NCBI GenBank assembly: GCA_963662155.1
Contig: OY759270.1
Location: 8,400,461-8,464,460, forward strand
Reading direction: 5' to 3'
Origin: Lamellibrachia columna
Lineage: Eukaryota; Annelida; Polychaeta; Sabellida; Siboglinidae
DNA length: 64,000 nucleotides
Part shown: positions 54,743-64,000 of the stretch, piece by piece
Layout: each line of letters starts with the position of its first letter
Numbering within the stretch: the stretch's first letter is position 1
Notes under the pieces: model-generated
Database searches by the model: none
Told to the model about the DNA's origin: nothing
The model's input: only the letters and a program-made list of their open reading frames with translations
Program-made: the position numbers and the translations under genes

Positions 54743-55028
54743 GACTTGGGGTCAACAACACTGTAATTGGTGTTTTGTTTGTTTGTTATTTTTTTATTGG
54801 TGAAAGTGTAATTGGTATTTTTAGTTGTCATGTAACTGTTTAACTTAATTATTCACTACAAATAATCAATCAAATATAATGTTGCATTTGTCAAATTTGT
54901 TGCTCTAAAATAGATGTTATTTTTTAAGTTGAGCCTGTCTGTGGTTGCTCAATTTAATTAAAATTTATATTTTTTGATGCTATTAGTATGTGTAATTTGA
55001 ATTAATATAATGTATTTGACCCCAAGTC
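54743..55028. mobile_element. AATTGGTGTTTT repeat family, copy 2, with inverted termini
   Basis: Left GACTTGGGGTCAACAACACT and right (reversed) GACTTGGGGTCAAATACATT share 13 identical terminal bases. The interior matches 18.73-19.07 kb (CTACAAATAATCAATCAAAT). Size of about 285 bp with no frame: a MITE-like element. Confidence 0.75.
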
Positions 55029-56925
55029 CGCATGTGCAATGTGTTATTTAAACAGAGATCAAGTCGGAAATCCCCACCACGATTAGTATTTTGTTTATAA
55101 ATATTTTGGTGCGTTTTGGTAAATTTTTTAAACAATATGTCGGCTTCTTGCGATGCTCTGCTTTTTCGTGTTTTTTGTTATTTATACGTGTTTTGTGATA
55201 TATTGCGATTTACATTCCTTAGTATTATTATTATTATTCAGGTGGTCTGGGTTAAGATGTTTGCTGTCTTTATTGGATAGCTGGCGCCATTTTAGGGCAA
55301 ATGTTGTTTATTTATCATGTGAGTGTTACGTTGCTTTTTTCAAGAATATTAGCCTTATTTAAATTTTCTATAAGTATATTTTTGTTTTGTAGACAATCAT
55401 ATTTTTGAAGCTTGTGCCATCTTTACTATCTGATATATATATATGCATGCTTAATTCACTTTGCTTTCTGTGAGCACTTTATGTACGGCGACTGATTAAA
55501 TGTGAATATCGGGGCACGTCTGATATTTAGAAGTTTTGTTTTATTTGCGTCCTTTATTGATAAACCTAATTGATTTATAGTTACTATATTCTCCTTATAT
55601 ATAATGTTATACTTCTGATTAACCAATGCACGACCGCCGTATCTACTGGTCCCTCCCTATTCGAGGCGCGGCCAGCTTGACCGATGCCTCTGACTGAAGC
55701 GCACGAACTTTCGTTGGAGCATCCTACTAACACATCTTTCTAGAATATCCCTCAAATAACTAATTAAGGTTACAGGGTTGCGTTGTAATATGGTAATGCT
55801 TTTCTTGAGATGTTTTAGTAACTAGCATTAAACTGTGAGCATGCTATTGCCATAGTCGTTCTTCTAGTAAGTTCGCTCCATGTATGTTTACAGTGCTTGA
55901 GATACTGTGTGAATGACCTGTAGTTACTAGCCCGGGTTATCATAGTTTTGCTGGGTCAAGGTGCCGGACTATCAACATGACTGTATTCAGCGCTCCTCGC
56001 CGATCTGTTGGATACTGCGTCTTCGGCGTATGTCAACTTACCCTCGCGTGAACCGGGATCTAATAATACCCGGGTTCATGACACGACTAGTAGGCGGCCT
56101 GCTTTTAATGGTCTTGAATCACTCGTGCGCCTCCCACGCCCCCCCCCCCGCCCCCCCCCCCAATGCCCGTACGCCGTTAGCCGCTCTCTCCAGAACGCGT
56201 ACGTGTTTGTTGCCGGAGAGACCCCTTAATGACGCAATTAATGTCTACTCCATGATGGACTAGCAAAATCAATGTACATTATTTTGATGGAACATTTATA
56301 TAGTTAGTTAAAATAGACGCTAATGTTTCAGGGTTTAAAATAACTGTACGACACTTTGGCTTTTATGTGATTGTAACATGATAGACTGTGTGTTTTGATT
56401 TCGGCCATTTGTGTAAACATTAACAGAAATCCGTGTTTAGAAAAATCGTCTGTGTTTTATACGGGTACAGCGGCGCAATTGAAAATTAGATCGGCTGTAC
56501 TGTTAAACAATAACAACAATAATTTTTATTAAGACAGAACAAATGAAAACCGGCGACACCTATTATCAATTTAAGTTAGTGACATATTTGGCGATCGACG
56601 CGTTATAGCGAATCAAACAATGATACCCATAAGAAATAACAATTATATCAAAATGCCACTGGATTATGTGAAAGAACCTTTACGCTTATGCGGAATACCG
56701 CATATAATCTACACATACAACACCTTAGAATGCTAAATAAAGGTCTGGATGGTATGCAGACCTCATGAATAGAACGATACAAATGTAATTATACCTGAGT
56801 GTTGTTAGGCCTACGGATGTAGACTGTAGCAGTCAAACAATTCACAAGCCTCAAACCTGTGACCAACAAAAGGATACATCAGCTAAACTTCCATTATCAC
56901 CGCAATGTCAATTATGTTGAATATG
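55029..56925. other. Intergenic, mostly unrecognised
   Basis: Contains a poly-C tract (about 56,139-56,162) and a CpG-rich patch around 55,620-56,230 with no supported exon. No gene model could be made. Confidence 0.45.
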
Positions 56926-57120
56926 AGAAAACATACACAAGTAGTAGTTATTTATTGACAATAACTTTATTCAGAATGTTTAATACGAGAAAACATACAC
57001 AATTGTCATATATGTAGTTATTTCTTGACAATAACTTTATTCAGAATGTTTAATAAGAGAAAACATACACAAGTGTCATATCTGTAGTTATTGTTTTACA
57101 ATAACTTTAGTCAGAATACG
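56926..57120. repeat. 60-70-bp tandem repeat, three copies
   Basis: Unit contains GAGAAAACATACACAA, GTAGTTATTT and GACAATAACTTTATTCAGAA. Confidence 0.88.
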
Positions 57121-57499
57121 CCTATCAGTCCAAACTGTTTGAAATCGTTTGCAAGATGGAAGTTTCTGCGCTTAGACAAGGTCCGTGTTCATCTACATCC
57201 ACTTGTCCTTTCTGTTTGCCCGCAGTACTCGTCTGTCTATGTGGTCATTCGATTTGTGTCGACTTTTAAATATTATCTACGAGATAAACACGTGACACTG
57301 GTTGCTAACTGCGGTGATAGTAAAACGCGTATGCATATCACAGACTGCTTATTTTGTATTGTGGTTTTGTAAATAGTTTTCGACAACGCCAACGGTTCCA
57401 TAAAAAATCGATTCTAACTAATTACAGCGGCCCTTTTGACGATATCTATGGCTGATCTAGACCCTCTGTAACGGAGATGACATAAAGTAAGGATTTGGG

Positions 57500-57995
57500 A
57501 TTTGTATGTACGGTAACCTTACCGTACTTAATGTATATGTTTATGCCATTTATCATGTACTAAACTCGCAAAATAAACAACGCTTACGTGACGTATTTCG
57601 TTATGTGGACCAACGTCCACCACAGTCACTACTCCTGGTCACTTCTGATTGGCAGGTGACGCCTGTTGAGCGCGTGCCGCCAAGGTTACCCAGACGTGCT
57701 CGGCCATCCGATTGGCTGAACCGACGACCTTTGCACTTTCGCATAATTAATACACTCATCCAACAAGTAAATACACCAGTTGTTGTGTAGCGCAGTTTGT
57801 AGCCGAACGCGTAAAAGGGAAGCTGGCGAATCTTCGCAAACAAACCGGTGTGACGGACATCAGACATACAGGTGGCCATTTCAAGCGAATGGGTAACGAA
57901 CACCGCACAACGAACACGTTACTCGACGAGCAAACGAACGTTAAAACACCGACGAAAGGTCCAGACATCGACCGTCGCTGTGAACGCTGCCAGAC
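57500..57995 (+). promoter_or_regulatory. CpG-rich region upstream of the membrane-protein exon
   Basis: From about 57,580 the sequence becomes rich in CpG (ACGTGACGTATTTCG, AGCGCGTGCCGCC, CCGACGACC). It leads without interruption into the exon at 57,996. A 5' UTR and promoter are plausible; no TATA box is clear. Confidence 0.45.
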
Positions 57996-58176
57996 ATGAT
58001 CATGGTGCCCGTGGTTGTCGCCAACAGGAAGACTGCGGCCTTGCAGAAGCCGGGTGTCGAGAACGACGTCCGAGGACTGTTTATCCTCGGCGTGTGCATC
58101 CTCTATTCGCTCGTGCTCTTCGCGATCGCTGCTGCCACGCACACCGTCTTCGTCATCGCGCGCACGGCTTTCGGAG
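57996..58176 (+). CDS. First coding exon of an unrecognised membrane protein (partial gene)
   Basis: An ATG frame runs 60 codons plus 1 nt to a strong donor (GGAG|GTAAGATA). The product is MIMVPVVVANRKTAALQKPG, then NDVRGL and a hydrophobic segment of about 25 residues (FILGVCILYSLVLFAIAAAT) with a further hydrophobic stretch. This suggests a signal anchor or first transmembrane helix. GC-rich codon use and the CpG context support a real exon. The second ATG (MVPVV, 58002) has the better context. I do not recognise the family. No downstream exon was identified in the window. Confidence 0.5.
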
Positions 58177-59320
58177 GTAAGATACTGCGAGGTTGGGGCA
58201 ATTGAATACGGGTTAGGGGGTAAGCTTTTTTATTTCGCGTGTATCCTTTTTGAAAACAATATTTGTACACTTTGTCTGTTTGTAATGCGAATTTTGTAGA
58301 GTTCAGGCAGGTGCCATTTAATTGAAACTTGAACATATCCTCTGCCTCTGGTAAATTGTTGCACATATACATAGACGTTAGGGGCTAGGGCTACTGTGCG
58401 ATGGGTAAAACTGTGCAGCTTAGTATCCTTTCGGCAGTATAGCCTGTGCAACTTGCTATTGTGACCCCTGTTTTTGTTGGTTTAGCCGTAGAATAAACCA
58501 ACAACAAATAAAACTTAGTGTAAAAATAGCTTTCTGCATTTACATCGCGCTCGATTCATGTGAAGATTGAGCGGCCATCGTCGCGTTAGGGCGCCTTGGT
58601 TGCCTAACGCGACGAAGCCAAGTGTACGGTTTAAGAATTTAAGACCCCGGTTGCGTAACCTCCCAGTGGATTTACGAACAGCGATAACTGCTATTCGAGA
58701 GTCCAACACAGATAGTCCATGAGTGGAAGCAGGGGTCAAGCAGGGGACCTCGACCTTTGCTTCCCTGTCTGTGCAAGTTATGTTCCTCGTAACTACGACT
58801 AGACCAGTTGAGGCAGCGATGTTCGTGTCGTCTCACCACCCTGAAGTGTCCTTCAGCTGTTGCGTTGCATCATATTTAACACAGCGGAATGTCTCTAATA
58901 CTAGCCGTCGTCTGGCGTAAACATAATTCACTCGGATGTCATCAGCTAAGTGGCCGCCCAAAATAACTCGTTACGTTTCACGCCTCTACCTGCATCACTT
59001 CGTCTTCGAACGAACGGGTTCTTCTTCCAGTACAGATCAGCTATAGAATATTACGTACACGAAATAAGCCCAGCAACGTGGCAGATGAAACTGTTTTCGG
59101 TCAGTCGATGTATATACGGGCAGCCATTATACTCGTGTCTGGGCAGACTTAGTTCAGCACACCTGTAAACAGCCAATTAGCGGAAGACAGCTTCAATGGC
59201 AAACACCTGATCACAATGAAGCTGGTCTAATTAAACATGGCGCACTGATTAGCAACGCGACTGCGGGAGCGAGCGATGCGTGTAGCAATTAGCACCGTTG
59301 TAGACCAATTCATTTAGTGG
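58177..59320. other. Possible first intron of the preceding gene, no recognised features
   Basis: Scattered CpG and short open frames without family motifs. Confidence 0.4.
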
Positions 59321-59321
59321 A

Positions 59322-60310
59322 CCAATATGTTCGTGTCGTATCCGTATCTAGGCGTTCCGTTTAATGCGGGTTTCGTCACCATGCCTTCGGGTGAATATGT
59401 TCGTGTCGTATCCGTATCCAGGCGTTCCGTTTAACGCGGGTTTCGTCACCATGCCTTCGGGTGAATATGTTCGTGTCGTATCCGTATCCAGGCGTTCCGT
59501 TTAACGCGGGTTTCGTCACCATGCCTTCGGGTGAATATGTTCGTGTCGTATCCGTATCCAGGCGTTCCGTTTAACGCGGGTTTCGTCACCATGCCTTCGG
59601 GTGAATATGTTCGTGTCGTATCCGTATCCAGGCGTTCCGTTTAACGCGGGTTTCGTCACCATGCCTTCGGGTGAATATGTTCGTGTCGTATCCGTATCCA
59701 GGCGTTCCGTTTAACGCGGGTTTCGTCACCATGCCTTCGGGTGAATATGTTCGTGTCGTATCCGTATCCAGGCGTTCCGTTTAACGCGGGTTTCGTCACC
59801 ATGCCTTCGGGTGAATATGTTCGTGTCGTATCCGTATCCAGGCGTTCCGTTTAACGCGGGTTTCGTCACCATGCCTTCGGGTGAATATGCTCGTGTCGTA
59901 TCCGTATCCAGGCGTTCCGTTTAACGCGGGTTTCGTCACCATGCCTTCGGGTGAATATGTTCGTGTCGTATCCGTATCCAGGCGTTCCGTTTAACGCGGG
60001 TTTCGTCACCATGCCTTCGGGTGAATATGTTCGTGTCGTATCCGTATCGAGGCGTTCCGTTTAACGCGGGTTTCGTCACCATGCCTTCGGGTGAATATGT
60101 TCGTGTCGTATCCGTATCCAGGCCTTCCGTTTAACGCGGGTTTCGTCACCATGCCTTCGGGTGAATATGTTCGTGTCGTATCCGTATCCAGGCGTTCCGT
60201 TTAACGCGGGCTTCGTCACCATGCCTTCGGGTGAATATGTTCGTGTCGTATCCGTATCCAGGCGTTCCTTTTAATGCGGGTTTTGTCACTATACCTCCGG
60301 GCGAATATCC
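59322..60310. repeat. 70-bp minisatellite, about 14 copies
   Basis: Unit contains TGTTCGTGTCGTATCCGTAT, CCAGGCGTTCCGTTTAACGC, GGGTTTCGTCACCATGCCTT and CGGGTGAATA. It is CpG-rich and very uniform; the outermost copies are diverged (TTTAATGCGGG). 70 is not a multiple of three, so it is not coding. Confidence 0.97.
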
Positions 60311-60547
60311 GATGTTCTACCACAATAAATCTGAGATCTGATTATACATCAGAAAAGGTCCTCATACTTGAAAATGGCCGGTCTTAACAAGTAGACTGGG
60401 AAACAAATGAAATAGTTTTCTCTCGGTGCGTGATTATTGATTATTTTAAAGGTGACTAGATTTATAATGTATGCTAATCCAGCAAAAATATGAGTAATAT
60501 CACACATGAATACAAATTACAGTAATATGTTATGGACAGTAACGGAT

Positions 60548-60880
60548 GGCGTGTCTCCTAAACCTTAGAGTATCTCCTAGGGCTAGACCTTAGAGTATCT
60601 CCTAGGGCTAGACCTTAGAGTATCTCCTAAGGCTAGACCTTAGAGTATCTCCTAGGGCTAGACCTTAGAGTATCTCCTAGGGCTAGACGTTAGAGTATCT
60701 CCTAGGGCTAGACCTTAGAGTATCTCCTAGGGCTAGACCTTAGAGTATCTCCTAGGGCTAGACCTTAGAGTATCTCCTAGGGCTAGACCTTAGAGTATCT
60801 CCTAGGGCTAGACCTTAGAGTATCTCCTAGGGCTAGACCTTAGAGTATCTCCTAGGGCTAGACCTTAGAGTATCTCGATA
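60548..60880. repeat. 25-bp minisatellite, about 13 copies
   Basis: Core CTCCTAGGGCTAGACCTTAG plus AGTAT. Contains the palindrome CCTAGG in nearly every copy. Confidence 0.97.
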
Positions 60881-61470
60881 CCTTATAGAATTAAAAAACA
60901 CGCTTCTAACAAGAAACATAAATGCATTCAGTGTGCCGCATAAAACAATGGTGACAGTGTTATTTGATATTAGGCTGTTTTTCAGATTGGCAACAATGAC
61001 TAGTGGACGAATTACAACTTCTAAATATAGTACTAACGTCGCGTTTTTTTTAAACATCGATCAGTATGATGATGATGATAATACGAAAACTTATATTGCG
61101 CCTTATATTACCAGCATTAAAACGTGTTCCAATTTCACTTGTTCAGTCATATCGTTCGTCCAAGACCCGATCTAAACGTACGTTTCCTTATATGAACTGC
61201 CCTGTACGTTTCCTTGTATGAACTGCCCTGGACGTGTCTATCTGTTTTATGTCGATATCGTTATCAGTTGCCGTCTGCACTAGTTTCACGATCGAGTCCA
61301 AGTGTGCGCGATCTCTATGCCGCGATCTCGCTAAGGGCGGCCAGGCTTAGTCACCCAGTAGTTTACCATGCTGCCATAAGGCGGCGAAAAATACCGAAAC
61401 AAATCAAACACATTCACACGAAGGGAGCATGGCAGGGGGCATGACCCAATGCCCCACACCCCTAAATAGT

Positions 61471-61685
61471 GTTATATGATATGATATGATATGATATGAT
61501 ATGATATGATATGATATGATATGATATGATATGATATGATATGATATGATATGATATGATATGATATGATATGATATGATATGATATGATATTATATTAT
61601 ATTATATTATATTATATTATATTATATTATATTATATTATATTATATTATATTATATTATATTATATTATATTATATTATATTAA
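61471..61685. repeat. Pentanucleotide array changing from ATGAT to ATTAT
   Basis: About 24 copies of ATGAT are followed without a break by about 19 copies of ATTAT. One G-to-T change was fixed and then spread through half of the array. Confidence 0.97.
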
Positions 61686-62052
61686 ATAATATGCAGTGTT
61701 GTCAGTTGGTGTGTAGCTGTTGTTCCCGCAGCATTGACACAGCTCGGGCACACATGTCGGTGTGGCCGACTTTGACCCGGTTTTTGACCAGTCCGCGTGG
61801 ACACATTTTGTCCTTGACTAGCGACGTCACCCACTCTGCGTGTCCTCGCGTGAACCGCGCACTTTATTCGTTCAGCGTTTTCATGTGTGTCATCATCTTG
61901 TCGTCGTGCTTGGGTCAAGTGGGGTCGTTGTCCGTTTCTCGGTAACAGTAACACTTAAGTTGTCATGTGGTGGGCGTGGTTTAAACCGCGAGTCAACGAT
62001 TGACAATTGACACATCAAAGCGAGATATGTGGGATCGAGAACTAGTCAGGGT

Positions 62053-62560
62053 GTATGACAGGGGTGTGTGACAGGGGTCTCAACGTCACACTTGTTTGTG
62101 GGGTCAACCTACTACCATTTTTGAGAGCCCACCTCCCATCAATCCCACCTCCCATCAATCCCACCTCTCACCAATCCCACCTCCCATCAATCCCACCTCC
62201 CATCAATCCCACCTCCCATCAATCCCACCTCCCACCAATCCCACCTCCCATCAATCCCACCTCCCATCAATCCCACCTCTCACCAATCCCACCTCTCACC
62301 AATCCCACCTCCCATCAATCCCACCTCTCACCAATCCCACCTCTCACCAATCCCACCTCCCACCAATCCCACCTCTCACCAATCCCACCTCCCATCAATC
62401 CCACCTCTCACCAATCCCACCTCCCATCAATCCCACCTCTCACCAATCCCACCTCCCATCAATCCCACCTCTCACCAATCCCACCTCCCACTTACGTGTT
62501 TCAAGAACCAAACTAATTCCCCTGCTAACCCACCCCCACCCACCCACCCACCCCACTAGT
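62053..62560. mobile_element. 16-bp CCCACCTCCCATCAAT array in an element related to 38.64 kb
   Basis: The left arm GACAGGGGTCTCAACGTCAC matches the 38.64-kb element (GCAGGGGTCTCAACCTCCC), as does TTTTTGAGAGCCCACCTCCC. About 22 copies of a 16-bp unit with CATCAAT/CACCAAT variants follow. The right side ends in CCCACCCACCC. ORFs of about 150 codons (SHQSHLPPIPPPINPT-like) are artefacts of the array. Confidence 0.75.
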
Positions 62561-62849
62561 TAAACAACTCAGACAGACTGGTAGATTATTATTATTATAC
62601 ATGCTGGGGCTGTTTTCGTGATCGGTCTTTAAGCAATGTTACTCATTTACCTAATTGTACAAATGGTTTCACGAGGTAGAAGATATATGTGTAATATGAA
62701 ATATGTTACAAGTTATATACAGTCGTATATAACAGTTAGCAGTGACGTCGTCAAGATATTCAGGAGCGAATTCAACATTTGACCAAACGGAGGGCGGATT
62801 CTGTAAAGTTGGTCATGACACATTGTACTTCCTCTGTTTGCTGTAACAT

Positions 62850-63170
62850 TTGGGGAATGCACAACCGGACTTGTATGTATACGTCTAATGTACAACCGGA
62901 CTTGTATGTATACGTCTAATGTACAACCGGACTTGTATGTATACGTCTAATGTACAACCGGACTTGTATGTATACGTCTAATGTACAACCGGACTTGTAT
63001 GTATACGTCTAATGTACAACCGGACTTGTATGTATACGTCTAATGTACAACCGGACTTGTATGTATACGTCTAATGTACAACCGGACTTGTATGTATACG
63101 TATAATGTACAACCGGACTTGTATGTATACGTCTAATGTACAACCGGACTTGTATGTATACGTCTAATGT
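62850..63170. repeat. 31-bp minisatellite, about 10 copies
   Basis: Core GTACAACCGGACTTGTATGT plus ATACGTCTAAT. Copies are contiguous with no spacers. Confidence 0.97.
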
Positions 63171-63834
63171 CTTGTTAGTTCCGTCAGGGGCGAAACAACA
63201 TTATTGGAGGTTATGCAAGACTCGTCTCTAATGCTTTGAGCACACACTAACCAAAGCAGTCGCCTCGAAATATACACCAATGCAATATTGTTATTATAGA
63301 CATTAATGGCGGCCGCTCATAAAGTGCAGATCGGCACAAAGGCCCCTTTATCGACCAAGACGTTCGTTAAGTCGTTCATTAGCCGTCATTAGGCTGCCTG
63401 CTGGAGATACAATGAGAGTCGCTCTGAGTGGCGAGGGTGCTGCCATTGTCTCGGAGCAGGTGTCATTAGACGCACTGTCTCTGTCGTCGCGACAATAACA
63501 ATGCTATCCACTCATCAGAATCTGGTGCAGCGCCTCTCCAGTTTAGTTCGCTCTCCACTGGCGAACCATTCAACACCGTATTGAATTCAGGCTTCTGTTG
63601 TTGGTAGATCGCCCTGTACAACATCTCACGTTGTTAGCGCCGCTGAGCAGGTTTTTACCCCGATATACGGCGCGTTATAAATGCCTAATTTATTATTTTT
63701 ATTTATTAGCAGTTTATCATCGTGTTACCATATTATCATCATTAGAAAATCATGTATTAATAAACATGACGTACTCGGATCTGGAGTTTGTTTAGAAACA
63801 CCGAACCTTGTATAGTAAAGTATAGTAAATTCGG
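63171..63834. other. Unrecognised sequence between arrays
   Basis: Moderate CpG, no supported exon. Words such as GGCGGCCGCTC near 63,309 are GC-rich but isolated. Confidence 0.4.
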
Positions 63835-64000
63835 TTCAGACAGGCTGTTCAGACAGGCTGTTCAGACAGGCTAGGCTGTTCAGACAGGCTGTTCAGGCAG
63901 GCTAGGCTGTTCAGACAGGCTAGGCTGTTCAGACAGGCTGTTCAGACAGGCTAGGCTGTTCAGACAGGCTGTTCAGGCAGGCTAGGCTGTTCAGACAGGC
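63835..64000. repeat. CTGTTCAGACAGG composite minisatellite, runs off the right edge
   Basis: 13-bp unit CTGTTCAGACAGG alternates with an 18-bp form having an extra CTAGG. Higher-order pattern of the two; continues beyond 64,000. Confidence 0.93.

Noticed and set aside
59322..60310. Possible coding repeat protein with the 70-bp unit
   Set aside because: 70 is not a multiple of three and no frame stays consistent across units.
62055..62563. Pro/His-rich open frames of about 150 codons
   Set aside because: They read the 16-bp CCCACCTCCCA array.
62850..63170. CRISPR-like array (31-bp repeats)
   Set aside because: Units are head to tail with no unique spacers, no leader and no cas genes; the genome is clearly eukaryotic.

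Overview
The window is metazoan nuclear DNA: AT-leaning, intron-rich, with GT-AG introns, retrotransposon remains, DNA-transposon remnants and a very high density of minisatellites. No prokaryotic or viral gene organisation is present. The protein families and the non-LTR/SINE content fit an invertebrate. A marine spiralian such as a mollusc is my guess, but the sequence alone does not settle the taxon.

Layout. Positions 1-7702 (minus strand) hold the 5' two thirds of an exostosin-2 (EXT2) gene. Six coding exons in consistent phase give about 500 residues; the C-terminal glycosyltransferase part lies beyond the left edge. Positions 9343-53667 (plus strand) hold a complete sn-1-specific diacylglycerol lipase of the DAGL-alpha type. 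Seventeen coding exons in unbroken phase give 1,066 residues, with the Ser/Asp/His catalytic triad. EXT2 and DAGL are head to head, separated by about 1.6 kb with a CpG-rich patch, so they may share a promoter region. DAGL intron 1 is about 25 kb. At 57996-58176 a probable first exon of a third, unrecognised membrane-protein gene begins; its remaining exons are not identified in the window. The right end (59.3-64.0 kb) is almost continuous tandem repeat.

Mobile DNA. I find a degraded CR1/jockey-like LINE with endonuclease and reverse-transcriptase remains (LINE-A), two copies of a second LINE (LINE-B), and several L2/CR1-type 3' tails. There are four tRNA-type SINEs, a piggyBac-type remnant with TTAA target duplications, a pogo/Tigger-type TA-flanked element, and a TA-flanked inverted-repeat element present twice, one copy nested in LINE-B. 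A broken hAT-type transposase and several smaller inverted-repeat elements are also present.

Most striking observation. At least six exon-intron junctions (DAGL exons 2, 6, 8, 9, 13 and one EXT2 exon) are embedded in or abut minisatellite arrays whose repeat unit contains the splice site itself. The arrays therefore carry strings of duplicate acceptors or donors. Two of them (DAGL exon 6 donor, 21 bp; exon 13 acceptor, 48 bp) have unit lengths divisible by three and stay open in the coding frame, so alternative site choice could add 7- or 16-residue modules. The exon 13 case lies just before the catalytic Asp. The EXT2 donor array is also in frame (24 bp), although its extra copies have lost the GT.
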